Shown here piece by piece: positions 7,361 to 15,537 of a DNA stretch of 22,355 bases (positions within the stretch are counted from its first letter, which is position 1; the number at the start of each line of letters is the position of its first letter). The position numbers were made by a program, and so were the translations under genes. The notes beneath the pieces were generated by a model. The model made no database searches and was not told the DNA's origin. It worked only from the letters and a program-made list of their open reading frames with translations. The stretch is from Porphyromonas sp. (lineage in GTDB: Bacteria > Bacteroidota > Bacteroidia > Bacteroidales > Porphyromonadaceae): positions 1 through 22,355 of the forward strand of contig JASBZJ010000001.1 in the NCBI GenBank assembly GCA_029983495.1, read 5' to 3'.

Positions 7361-10147
7361 TTAAATTACGACATTAACTATTCGCCCTGGAACAACAATA
7401 ACCTTCTTAGGTTGCTTGCCTTCGAGCCAACGCATAGTTTCGCTTTGAGCAAACACCATATCTTCGATGGCTTTTTTATCTAAATTAGAAGAAAGCTCAA
7501 GTGTAAAGCGAACTTTACCATTAAAGCTTATGGGGTACTTAACAGTATCCTCAACTAGGTATTTGGCATCAAACTCGGGCCATTTGGCAAGAACAATACT
7601 TTCGCATCTCGAGTTATTCAAGAGCTGATACAAATGCTCGGCAAGATGAGGAGCGAAAGGAGAAAGAAGTATAGTAAAAGGCTCTAAAATAGTACGCTTA
7701 TTACATTGCAACTGCTGTAGTTCGCCCAAGGCTATCATAAAAGCAGAAACCGATGTATTGAATGAAAATTGCTCGATATCGTCCTGAACTTTTGAAATAA
7801 GCTTGTGTAATACTTTTAGTTCTTCCTTTGTGGGCTGTTCGTCCGAAACATCAAATTCATCATTATTATAGAATAAACCAACAAATCGTTTTAAGAAACG
7901 ATGCACACCATCAATCCCTTTTGTGTCCCATGGTTTACTTTGCTCCAATGGGCCGAGGAACATCTCGTACATTCGCAAAGTATCAGCCCCATAGTTTTCG
8001 ACAATTTCATCAGGGTTAACCACGTTAAAGAATGATTTACTCATCTTTTCCACAGCGTTTGTACAAGCAAAGGTACCATCGTCTTCAAGTATAAATTCAG
8101 CATTAGCGTACTCCTCTCGCCACTGTTTAAAGGCATCGATATTTAATTTATCATCATCAACAAGATGAATATCAACGTGAATGGGCATAGTATCGTACTC
8201 CGAAAGCTTGCCTGCGGTAACAAAAATATTTGTGCCTTTTTGACGATGTACAAATTGGCTCTTGCCAAGTATCATCCCCTGATTCACCAAACGCTTAAAG
8301 GGCTCATCGCAACAAATTAACCCAAGGTCGAAAAGAAACTTATTCCAAAAGCGACTATACATTAAGTGACCAGTAGCATGCTCGGTTCCTCCAACATATA
8401 AATCAACCTGCTTCCAGTACTCATTTATTTGCTTATCAACCAAGGCATCGTTATTGTGAGGATCCATATACCTGAGATAGTAAGCACACGAACCTGCAAA
8501 ACCAGGCATTGTATTTAATTCAAGGGGGTACCCCTCCTTTGTTTCCCAGTTTTTGGCTCTAGCAAGCGGTGGTTCACCTGTTTCGGTAGGTAAATACTTA
8601 TCAACCTCGGGTAATTCCAATGGTAATTGTTCTTCCGCTAAAGTATATGGCATACCATTCTTATAATAAACGGGGAATGGTTCGCCCCAATAGCGTTGAC
8701 GACTAAAGATAGCGTCGCGAAGGCGATAATTAACTTTTCGCTTTCCAATACCTCGTTCGACTAACTTATTAATAATCGTTTTTTTTGCCTCCGCAACATC
8801 AAGACCAGTAATAAAATCGGAGTTTATTACAGTACCACAAACACTACTCTTAGCCGTTTGCCATATTGAAGGATCCTCGGCTTTTTCTCCCGTGGGAACA
8901 ACTACTTGTTTAATGGGTAATCCGAAAAAGCGAGCAAACGCAAAGTCTCGTTCATCATGAGCAGGAACGGCCATTATAGCCCCAGTTCCATAACCTGCTA
9001 GTACATATTCGCTAATCCAAATAGGTACATCTTGCCCCGTAAAAGGGTGAACGGCATAACTACCTGTAAAAACACCACTAACTTTACGGTCGGCAATGCG
9101 TTCACGTTCGGTTTTCTTTTTAGCCTGTTGTATATAGGCATTAACTTCCTTAGCATTATTAGGATTAGTTAGCCGTTGAGCCAAATCGCTTTCGGGAGCA
9201 ATAACCATAAACGATACTCCAAAAACCGTATCAGGTCTAGTAGTATACACCGTAAATTTTTCGCTACTATTCTTTAATACAAAATCGATTTCGGCACCTT
9301 CGCTTTTACCAATCCAATTTCGTTGCATTTCCTTCAAAGAATTGCTCCAGTCAAGCGAATCTAGTGCCCCAAGCAATCTTTCGGCGTAAGCTGTAATTCT
9401 TAAACACCACTGCTTCATAAGGCGTTGAACAACAGGGTAACCTCCACGCACCGATAAACCTTCGCTTACTTCGTCGTTAGCCAATACTGTACCAAGTTCG
9501 GCACACCAGTTTACCATTGTTTCGCCTAAATATGCTAATCTATAATCCATTAGCACTTGTTGTTGTTCGGTTTCGCTCATCGTATTCCAAACCTCAGCAG
9601 TAAAACTATGTTCTTTACCACAATAAGCAGAAATACCCCTTGTGCCATTCTGTTCGAAGAAGCTCACAAGGTTAGCGATTGGCTGAGCTTTTTCGAGGGT
9701 TAAATCGTAATAACTATGGAATAGTTTAATAAAAACCCACTGCGTCCACCTATAATAACTGGGGTCGGAGGTTCGGAATGTTCTAGACCAATCGTAACAA
9801 AACCCAATATTATTAAGCTGTTTGGTGTATCGTTTAATATTTTCTTCCGTAGTTATTTTAGGATTCTGCCCCGTTTGTATAGCATACTGCTCGGCTGGTA
9901 AACCAAATGCATCGAACCCCATAGGGTGAAGTACACAGTAACCTCGTAGGCGTTTATAGCGCGAAACAATATCGGTAGCAATGTATCCTAATGGATGCCC
10001 AACATGTAGCCCAGCCCCCGAGGGGTAAGGAAACATATCTAATACATAAAACGAGGGTTTCGAAGCATCCTCTTTAATATTGTAGATATCATTTTCCTGC
10101 CACAACGCCCTAGCTTTTTCTTCAATCTCCTTAAACTTGTACTCCAT
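7361..10147 (-). CDS. leuS: Leucyl-tRNA synthetase
   Basis: This cytoplasmic class Ia aminoacyl-tRNA synthetase charges tRNA-Leu with leucine. The N-terminal catalytic fold contains the HIGH-type motif HVGH (48-51), preceded by DMFPYPSG. The inserted CP1 editing domain contains the conserved AVPAHDERD (393-401), which clears mischarged tRNA. The KMSKS motif is exact (701-705), followed by the anticodon-binding helices and a C-terminal domain ending [16 protein letters not shown]. At 928 residues it is longer than the 860-residue E. coli enzyme, as in other Bacteroidota. The start at 10147 is supported by the conserved N-terminus [16 protein letters not shown] and by AGGAG one nucleotide upstream, which is too close to act as a normal Shine-Dalgarno sequence. 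Confidence 0.98.
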   Translation of the reverse strand: MEYKFKEIEEKARALWQENDIYNIKEDASKPSFYVLDMFPYPSGAGLHVGHPLGYIATDIVSRYKRLRGYCVLHPMGFDAFGLPAEQYAIQTGQNPKITTEENIKRYTKQLNNIGFCYDWSRTFRTSDPSYYRWTQWVFIKLFHSYYDLTLEKAQPIANLVSFFEQNGTRGISAYCGKEHSFTAEVWNTMSETEQQQVLMDYRLAYLGETMVNWCAELGTVLANDEVSEGLSVRGGYPVVQRLMKQWCLRITAYAERLLGALDSLDWSNSLKEMQRNWIGKSEGAEIDFVLKNSSEKFTVYTTRPDTVFGVSFMVIAPESDLAQRLTNPNNAKEVNAYIQQAKKKTERERIADRKVSGVFTGSYAVHPFTGQDVPIWISEYVLAGYGTGAIMAVPAHDERDFAFARFFGLPIKQVVVPTGEKAEDPSIWQTAKSSVCGTVINSDFITGLDVAEAKKTIINKLVERGIGKRKVNYRLRDAIFSRQRYWGEPFPVYYKNGMPYTLAEEQLPLELPEVDKYLPTETGEPPLARAKNWETKEGYPLELNTMPGFAGSCAYYLRYMDPHNNDALVDKQINEYWKQVDLYVGGTEHATGHLMYSRFWNKFLFDLGLICCDEPFKRLVNQGMILGKSQFVHRQKGTNIFVTAGKLSEYDTMPIHVDIHLVDDDKLNIDAFKQWREEYANAEFILEDDGTFACTNAVEKMSKSFFNVVNPDEIVENYGADTLRMYEMFLGPLEQSKPWDTKGIDGVHRFLKRFVGLFYNNDEFDVSDEQPTKEELKVLHKLISKVQDDIEQFSFNTSVSAFMIALGELQQLQCNKRTILEPFTILLSPFAPHLAEHLYQLLNNSRCESIVLAKWPEFDAKYLVEDTVKYPISFNGKVRFTLELSSNLDKKAIEDMVFAQSETMRWLEGKQPKKVIVVPGRIVNVVI

Positions 10148-10242
10148 ACTCCTAGTTTGTATTACAGATCAACTTATTAACTCCCAAATAGATAGCTTTA
10201 GCATGGGAAATTAGAAGGACCAAACAGCCCTGAAATATTATG

Positions 10243-10274
10243 CGAAAGTACAACAAAATCAGCTATTTTGCAAA
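10243..10274 (-). promoter_or_regulatory. leuS promoter
   Basis: On the minus strand TTTG (10274-10271) is followed after exactly 20 nt by TACTTTCG (10250-10243), one mismatch from the Bacteroidota -7 box TAnnTTTG, and then by C. Both the elements and the spacing (-33 TTTG, 19-21 nt, -7) fit the primary sigma factor of this phylum. It predicts a leuS leader of about 90 nt, in which I see no T-box or riboswitch. Confidence 0.6.
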
Positions 10275-10317
10275 AAGCATCTTACAAATTAGCCCATCGT
10301 CTACCTCCTATATTGTA

Positions 10318-10353
10318 AGAACCTCTTCCCTAGTATTATCGGGGAGAGGTTCT
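10318..10353. other. Strong hairpin downstream of mutB
   Basis: AGAACCTCTTCCC (10318-10330) pairs with GGGGAGAGGTTCT (10341-10353) over 13 bp with one wobble and a 10-nt loop. It lies about 60 nt after the mutB stop codon and upstream of the leuS promoter. Neither side has a T tract, so it is not a textbook intrinsic terminator; it may be a factor-dependent terminator, a 3'-end stabiliser or an RNA-processing site. Confidence 0.6.
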
Positions 10354-10413
10354 ATGGGATACCCACCTACCTACAAGGTTGGGGAAGAGCGTCTAGAAGC
10401 ACTTCCACAAGGG

Positions 10414-12609
10414 TTAGGCGTCAATTTGTTGCTTTAGTTGAGTTATTTCTTCAGGCGATAAATCAAGCAAAAGTTCAACACACTTAGCAGCAGAGTATGC
10501 TACGGGTGTACCTGGACCAAATATTGCAGCAACCCCCGCCTTGTAAAGAAAATCGTAATCCTGAGCAGGGATTACACCACCAGCAGTAACCATAATATCG
10601 GGTCGACCAAGCCTCTCCAACTCACTTATTACCTGAGGAATAAGTGTTTTGTGACCTGCAGCAAGCGAGCTTACCCCCATAACATTTACATCATTTTCTA
10701 CAGCTTGTCGTGCAGCCTCTTCAGGGGTTTGGAACAGCGGTCCCATATCAACGTCGAAGCCAACATCAGCATAGCCAGTAGCCACAACTTTAGCACCGCG
10801 GTCATGTCCATCTTGTCCCATTTTTGCAATCATTATTCGGGGTTGCCTTCCCTCACGCTCGGCAAACAACTTGGTTAGTTGTGTTGCGTACTGAAATTCT
10901 TTATCCACGCCTGTTTCCTTTGAATAAACGCCCGAAATAGTACGGATTACAGCTTTATAACGCCCTGCAACCTCTTCGCAAGCATCAGATATTTCACCAA
11001 GCGAAGCACGTACTTTAGCTGCTTTAATTGCTAAATCTAACAGGGTACCTTCGCCTGTTCGAGCACACTCGGTAATAGCATTCAACGCCTTTTTAACGTC
11101 TTCCTCATTTCGATTTTTACGCAATTCTTCTAAGCGCGCAACTTGCTGCTCACGAACTGCTGTATTATCGATTTCTAAAATATCGATGGGAGCTTCCTTT
11201 TCAAGGCGATATTTATTTACACCAATAATAACTTGTTGGTGTGAATCGATTCGTGCTTGAGTACGAGCTGCAGCTTCTTCGATACGCATTTTGGGTAATC
11301 CGCTTTCGATAGCTTTTGCCATGCCACCCATAGCCTCAATTTCCTGAATATGCTCCCAACCTCGTTTTACCAGCATATCCGTTAGGTTTTCAACGTAATA
11401 CGAGCCTCCCCATGGGTCAATTTGCTTAGTAACAAGGGTTTCCTGTTGAATATATATTTGTGTGTTACGAGCAATACGAGCTGAAAAATCGGTAGGTAAT
11501 GCAATAGCTTCGTCTAAAGCATTGGTATGCAACGATTGTGTATGCCCTAATACAGCACTCATGGCTTCGATACAAGTTCGCCCTACATTGTTAAAGGGAT
11601 CCTGTTCGGTTAGTGTCCAACCCGAAGTTTGCGAGTGTGTACGTAAAGCAAGCGACTTAGGATTTTGTGCACCAAAACTTTTTACAATTTTCGCCCACAA
11701 CATACGTGCAGCTCTCATCTTTGCAATTTCCATAAAATGGTTTACACCCATTGCCCAAAAAAATGAAAGGCGAGGTGCAAAACTATCTACAGGAATACCT
11801 GCATTAATACCAGCTCTTAAGTATTCAATACCATCACATAAAGTATAGGCCATTTCGATATCCGCAGTAGCACCAGCTTCCTGCATATGGTACCCCGAAA
11901 TAGATATGCTATTAAACTTAGGCATATGTTGCGATGTGAATTCGAAAATATCGGCAATAATTCGCATTGAAAACTCGGGAGGATAGATGTATGTATTACG
12001 AACCATAAACTCCTTAAGAATATCGTTTTGTATGGTTCCTGCCATAACCTCCAGTTCGGCACCTTGCTCAAGCCCTGCATTAATATAAAAGGCTAAAATA
12101 GGCAATACAGCACCATTCATCGTCATCGACACCGACATTTTATTCAATGGAATTCCATCGAATAGCACTTTCATATCCTCAAGCGAGCAAATCGAAACGC
12201 CAGCTTTACCAACATCTCCAACAACACGGGGGTGATCGGCATCATAACCTCGGTGTGTAGGTAAATCGAAAGCTACCGAAAGCCCCTTTTGCCCCGAAGC
12301 GAGGTTTCTACGATAAAATGCATTCGACTCCTCAGCGGTTGAAAACCCTGCATATTGGCGAATAGTCCATGGTCTTAAAGGATACATTGCACTATAAGGA
12401 CCACGTAAATAAGGCGGAAGACCCGAAACATAATCAAGGTGTTCCAAATCATTTATATCTTCGGGCAAATAAACAGGTTTAACGGGTATTTGCTCAGGGG
12501 TATTCCAAATTTCGTTTTTCAGAATGGCAATTTCTTCAGTGGTTTGTTCACTCTTTACACTGCTAAAATCAACCCTCTGGAGTTCAATTTTATCATAATC
12601 GGGTCTCAT
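10414..12609 (-). CDS. mutB: Methylmalonyl-CoA mutase large subunit
   Basis: This adenosylcobalamin enzyme interconverts succinyl-CoA and (R)-methylmalonyl-CoA. The N-terminal TIM-barrel domain (about residues 1-560) carries the active-site SGYHMQEAG with Tyr240 and His241. The C-terminal cobalamin-binding domain has DGHDRG (600-605), in which His602 is the expected lower axial ligand of cobalt, then GVSSLAAGH and VTAGGVIP. The length of 731 residues is typical. The ATG overlaps the mutA stop by 4 nt (ATGA), so the two subunits are translationally coupled. In a propionate-producing bacterium it would run in the succinyl-CoA to methylmalonyl-CoA direction. No meaB/argK chaperone gene follows in this window. 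Confidence 0.98.
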   Translation of the reverse strand: MRPDYDKIELQRVDFSSVKSEQTTEEIAILKNEIWNTPEQIPVKPVYLPEDINDLEHLDYVSGLPPYLRGPYSAMYPLRPWTIRQYAGFSTAEESNAFYRRNLASGQKGLSVAFDLPTHRGYDADHPRVVGDVGKAGVSICSLEDMKVLFDGIPLNKMSVSMTMNGAVLPILAFYINAGLEQGAELEVMAGTIQNDILKEFMVRNTYIYPPEFSMRIIADIFEFTSQHMPKFNSISISGYHMQEAGATADIEMAYTLCDGIEYLRAGINAGIPVDSFAPRLSFFWAMGVNHFMEIAKMRAARMLWAKIVKSFGAQNPKSLALRTHSQTSGWTLTEQDPFNNVGRTCIEAMSAVLGHTQSLHTNALDEAIALPTDFSARIARNTQIYIQQETLVTKQIDPWGGSYYVENLTDMLVKRGWEHIQEIEAMGGMAKAIESGLPKMRIEEAAARTQARIDSHQQVIIGVNKYRLEKEAPIDILEIDNTAVREQQVARLEELRKNRNEEDVKKALNAITECARTGEGTLLDLAIKAAKVRASLGEISDACEEVAGRYKAVIRTISGVYSKETGVDKEFQYATQLTKLFAEREGRQPRIMIAKMGQDGHDRGAKVVATGYADVGFDVDMGPLFQTPEEAARQAVENDVNVMGVSSLAAGHKTLIPQVISELERLGRPDIMVTAGGVIPAQDYDFLYKAGVAAIFGPGTPVAYSAAKCVELLLDLSPEEITQLKQQIDA

Positions 12610-14510
12610 TGCTCAACTCCTTTCTTTGACTCGCTAACATTTTTACCTTCAACAAGTAGTTCGTTAAAGTGTTGCAATGTTTCGAGTACGTTACTCTTTA
12701 CATGGATAAAATGCTTGATTCCTAAAGTTTCGAGTTGTTCCCTACATGCAGGATTACCTGCAATAACTAAATTGCAACGTTCCCCAACCAATTTAAAAGC
12801 TTCGGGTGCATACTGCTCATATTCGTCATCGCTCGAGCAAAGCACAATAATATCAGCCTTTTTATCAAAAGCTTCCACTACGCCCTGCTCCACAGAGTCG
12901 AATCCTAAATTATCAATTAGTTTATAGCCTGCACAACCAAAAAAATTACTTGCAAACTGACTACGAGCCAATCGCATAGCTAAGTTACCTATGGTAAGCA
13001 TAAACACTACAGGCTGATGCGATGCAAAATCGGTTGCCAAGCGTAAGTTTTCAAAGTCACTTGCAGCACGCCTAAAATCCAGGGCTAGCACATCCTCTTC
13101 CTTGCTGTGATCAATAGAGCAATGGTGAGCTGTTTGGGGGTTTGCCTTAACCCTATCGATCGCCCTTTCGGTAAAGTTTGGAAACTCATTTGTTCCCAGT
13201 AATGATTCTCTTCGCTTTGCTACAGCCTCGTGCCTTTTATTATTTGAGGCATTTACCATCTGTTGTATTTCGCCCTGCTGAACAAGTTTAGCAAAACCAC
13301 CTCGGTGTTGAATATCAAGGAATATCGACCATGCTTTTTCGGCAATTTTTTGCGTTAGGGTTTCGATGTAATACGAACCTGCAGCAGGGTCAACAACTTT
13401 ATCAAAATGGCTTTCTTCCAATAAAAGTAACTGTTGATTACGCGCAATTCGGAGGGAAAAGTCGGTTGGTGTTGCAGAAAATGGGGTATCGTAAGGGAGA
13501 ATCATAAGCGAATCAACGCCACCAAGTGCTGCGCTCATAGCTTCGGTTTGTGTGCGTAACAAATTTACGTATGCATCGTAAACCGTCATATTCCACGATG
13601 AGGTAATAGCATGCTGATGAATTTTAGCAACATCGCCTTTATACTGCTCACCATGCGAAGCTATAATTTCGGCCCATAGCCACCGCGCTGCACGAAATTT
13701 GGCGATTTCCATAAAATAGTTGGAACCCACACCAAAGTTGAACTTTATTTTGTTTGCTACCTCTTCAATCGAAAAACCATTTTCGCCAAGGGTGTCTAAG
13801 AGTTCAACACCCCATGCAAGGGCAATACCTAATTCCTCGGTAATATAGGCTCCTGCATTCGACAAAAAGTAAGCATTAACCATAAGCACACGTATATGGG
13901 GCAAGCAACTTGCTACTTTCAACACTTGTAATGCTTCGGTCAACCAATTCGGAGTTTTTTTACCTCGAACAAGCTCACGCTTAAAAGGAACATAATCTAT
14001 ACTTCCCTCGATTTTGTCAGATGGTATGTTATGTTTGTTGCAATAACCGCTTAAAGCATTAGCCATACTTACAGCGCGACTAATACAACATGCAAAATTC
14101 AATTCAATTGCATCAATAGCAATCCCATTTAGTAATACTTCGAGGGTTTCAATATTTACCCAATCGTCATGCATTACAAACTGGAGCGAAGTTACGCCTC
14201 GATTAAGTATATATAAAGCTCGTTCGTTAGCCTTTTTAGGAGAAGTTTCACTAACTCGTTCGCATACATGCCAACTGTTGTTTAACTTGGTTGAACGAAC
14301 ATATGGAAAGGTTGCGGGGGGCACCTTAGTAATACTAAAACTATCAATATCCTCTCTGCGATAAAAAGGGAAAACCTCAAATCCTTCAGGGCTTTTCCAA
14401 ATTAATTTTTTATCAAAAGGAGTACCTTTTAGGTCGGATGTAATCTTTTCAATCCATTCTTTCCTAGTCGTTGGTGGAAAGTCTGAAAAGAAACGTTTTT
14501 CTTTAGCCAT
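12606..14510 (-). CDS. mutA: Methylmalonyl-CoA mutase small subunit
   Basis: This is the non-catalytic partner of MutB in the heterodimer. It shares the mutase barrel fold (for example [20 protein letters not shown] and [12 protein letters not shown]), and its C-terminal half retains a cobalamin-domain-like fold without the DxHxxG ligand motif: the region reads [15 protein letters not shown]. Loss of that motif is the family rule for MutA, not damage. The start at ATG 14510 ([13 protein letters not shown]) gives the normal family N-terminus. A minus-strand promoter candidate lies about 193 nt upstream, leaving a long leader that contains a possible short ORF overlapping this start. I see no cobalamin riboswitch. 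Confidence 0.97.
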   Translation of the reverse strand: MAKEKRFFSDFPPTTRKEWIEKITSDLKGTPFDKKLIWKSPEGFEVFPFYRREDIDSFSITKVPPATFPYVRSTKLNNSWHVCERVSETSPKKANERALYILNRGVTSLQFVMHDDWVNIETLEVLLNGIAIDAIELNFACCISRAVSMANALSGYCNKHNIPSDKIEGSIDYVPFKRELVRGKKTPNWLTEALQVLKVASCLPHIRVLMVNAYFLSNAGAYITEELGIALAWGVELLDTLGENGFSIEEVANKIKFNFGVGSNYFMEIAKFRAARWLWAEIIASHGEQYKGDVAKIHQHAITSSWNMTVYDAYVNLLRTQTEAMSAALGGVDSLMILPYDTPFSATPTDFSLRIARNQQLLLLEESHFDKVVDPAAGSYYIETLTQKIAEKAWSIFLDIQHRGGFAKLVQQGEIQQMVNASNNKRHEAVAKRRESLLGTNEFPNFTERAIDRVKANPQTAHHCSIDHSKEEDVLALDFRRAASDFENLRLATDFASHQPVVFMLTIGNLAMRLARSQFASNFFGCAGYKLIDNLGFDSVEQGVVEAFDKKADIIVLCSSDDEYEQYAPEAFKLVGERCNLVIAGNPACREQLETLGIKHFIHVKSNVLETLQHFNELLVEGKNVSESKKGVEQ

Positions 14511-14694
14511 AAAAAACTTGTTTTAATTGCGGGAATCCATAGGCACTCACCTTGGTATACCCCACACATTCTGCCTTTGTAACGAAGTCCTTCCGCCATA
14601 GTAGTTCCATTGGTTCTAAGGGTATGAGCAGTACCCCCAAACACAAATAAACTACACCGCAAAATACAGTTTTCCGCATTCGGAAAAACTTCAT
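14503..14694 (-). CDS. Possible small leader ORF overlapping mutA
   Basis: This 63-codon ORF begins at an ATG just downstream of the mutA promoter candidate and fills the whole leader. Its TAA (14505-14503) overlaps the mutA ATG (14510-14508) by 8 nt, in the pattern ATGGCTAA. The N-terminus (MKFFRMRKTVFCGVVYLCLG) is basic then hydrophobic, like a signal or membrane segment; the rest resembles nothing I know. There is no Shine-Dalgarno sequence. A random open frame of this length is quite possible, so the call rests on position and overlap only. Confidence 0.25.
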   Translation of the reverse strand: MKFFRMRKTVFCGVVYLCLGVLLIPLEPMELLWRKDFVTKAECVGYTKVSAYGFPQLKQVFYG

Positions 14695-14702
14695 ACACAC
14701 TG

Positions 14703-14734
14703 CAAAGATATGAAAAAAGCCCCCACTAATTAAA
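14703..14734 (-). promoter_or_regulatory. mutAB promoter
   Basis: On the minus strand TATCTTTG (14710-14703), followed by C, matches the TAnnTTTG -7 box exactly. TTTA (14734-14731) lies 20 nt upstream, a one-mismatch fit to the -33 TTTG at the right spacing. Transcription would begin near 14697 and give a mutA leader of about 185 nt. Confidence 0.6.
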
Positions 14735-14892
14735 GATAATAATCAGCAACGAACTAAGTTACACTTGCTCGTTAAGATAGAAAATCTACATTAGAGCAAC
14801 TCAAAAATAGTTTGTAACCTTTATTTTTTACTATCTAGTAAAACATAAAATGAAGCAATAAACTCAACAAAAAGTTCCGAATAGATACCTAA

Positions 14893-14935
14893 AAAAACAA
14901 GGAGTATGAATTTAGCCCCTCTAATTAGGGGCTAT
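14893..14935. repeat. Hairpin module, copy 2
   Basis: It contains TAGCCCC(8 nt)GGGGCTA at 14913-14934 and matches the reverse complement of window positions 1-43 with three mismatches. The orientation relative to the neighbouring dispersed repeat differs from copy 1: there the module directly abuts the repeat in inverted orientation, here it is about 207 nt away. Confidence 0.75.
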
Positions 14936-14974
14936 AGTAGAGTGAATTTGTAGAAAGTATATGCCCACTATCTT

Positions 14975-15016
14975 CCCCCCTGAGCCTTAAAATAAAGAAG
15001 CTCCGGGGGATTTTTT
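14975..15016 (+). terminator. Orphan terminator-like hairpin
   Basis: CCCCC..GAGC (from 14975) pairs with GCTC.GGGGG (15000-15009), with a small internal bulge, and is followed by T6 (15011-15016). This has the shape of a plus-strand intrinsic terminator, but no plus-strand gene lies upstream (mutA is divergent), so it may be the tail of a deleted gene or element. Confidence 0.45.
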
Positions 15017-15055
15017 CGGGCGAGCAAAACCCTAAACAACGAACAGAGCTTGTAA

Positions 15056-15121
15056 TTGAGTTTACTTGATGATTTTCCATTTTAATCAACAACAAAATGG
15101 GAAAAGATCAAGTAAACTCAA
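15056..15121. repeat. Long imperfect inverted repeat
   Basis: The arms 15056-15083 and 15094-15121 are 28 nt each and complementary at 25 of 28 positions, with a 10-nt loop. The outer 15 bp (TTGAGTTTACTTGAT) are perfect. A further perfect 11-bp match (GAAAAGATCAA at 15101-15111 with TTGATCTTTTC at 15139-15149) lets the second arm pair instead with sequence at the start of the dispersed repeat. Foldback DNA of this kind is typical of small non-autonomous elements, but no target duplication was identified. Confidence 0.7.
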
Positions 15122-15142
15122 ACAAATGCTCCGAAGTTTTGA

Positions 15143-15372
15143 TCTTTTCATCAGGAGAAAAATAAAAATGAACCTGAAGAAATTAACGCATGTGCTGAAC
15201 AAAATAATGATGTTACAGTTGTAACCCCTCGAACTACTCCCATCGGTAATAAATTATGATACGATGACGGGTGAGCGGACATGCAGGTTCGCCCCTACAA
15301 TTGCCCTCAAATAAATACGTATTACCAAATTAGATAATAATAAAAACAGCTACTCTTACTGTGCAAAGGTCT
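15143..15372 (+). repeat. Dispersed intergenic repeat, copy 2
   Basis: This is the direct-orientation partner of 52-330. It carries the palindrome GCGGAC (15275-15280) and GTTCGC (15287-15292) and the shared end GTGCAAAGGTCT. Against copy 1 the third stem pair changes from A-T to G-C. One frame is open from 15143 to TGA at 15257-15259; copy 1 has CGA at that codon, and the 21-nt length difference between copies within the frame is seven whole codons. Both facts suit a decayed coding sequence, though no start codon is present. Confidence 0.75.
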
Positions 15373-15489
15373 TGAATGGGTTCAATTTTACGCATGGGTA
15401 AAAAACTAGCTTACTTTCCACAACACCTTTCAAGACCCCCAACTACCAAATACTTTTCTTGTAGGTTACAATATATTTACTACAAATGT

Positions 15490-15508
15490 GTTCCTTTGCA
15501 AAAGGAAC
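15490..15508. promoter_or_regulatory. Palindrome in the phosphatase leader/promoter
   Basis: GTTCCTTT and AAAGGAAC form a perfect 8-bp inverted repeat around a 3-nt centre (GCA), 29 nt before the phosphatase ATG. The left half overlaps TTCCTTTG, one mismatch from the TAnnTTTG -7 box, so the site could be an operator over the promoter. No -33 element is clear. Confidence 0.45.
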
Positions 15509-15537
15509 AAAATATAACAACAATGCTCATTTAAGAT

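Larger units (their letters stand above)
14735..15537. other. Long gene-free region between mutA and the phosphatase gene
   Basis: About 800 nt separate the divergent mutA promoter from the alkaline phosphatase gene. The left part (to about 14890) is plain AT-rich DNA. The rest holds the second hairpin module, a terminator-like structure, a long imperfect inverted repeat, the second dispersed repeat copy and the phosphatase leader, each listed separately. No complete coding sequence is visible on either strand. Confidence 0.6.

Noticed and set aside
10148..10242. T-box or leucine attenuator before leuS
   Set aside because: The leader has no T-box sequence and no run of leucine codons; the strong hairpin nearby lies upstream of the promoter.
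11462..11848. 128-codon ORF antisense to mutB
   Set aside because: It is fully inside a conserved mutase gene and has no leader or promoter of its own.
12439..12927. 162-codon plus-strand ORF antisense to mutA/mutB
   Set aside because: It lies opposite two clearly conserved coding regions and its sequence has no recognisable fold; it is a by-product of the opposite frame.
12606..14510. MutA lacking the cobalamin-ligand histidine as a defect
   Set aside because: Loss of DxHxxG is normal for the small subunit of heterodimeric methylmalonyl-CoA mutase.
14511..14700. Cobalamin riboswitch in the mutA leader
   Set aside because: I found no sequence resembling the conserved B12 box in the leader on the minus strand.
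1..14935. Whole 14.9-kb block as a composite transposon bounded by inverted repeats
   Set aside because: No transposase or integrase lies inside, the enclosed genes include leuS and core metabolism, and the repeats look like scattered intergenic elements.
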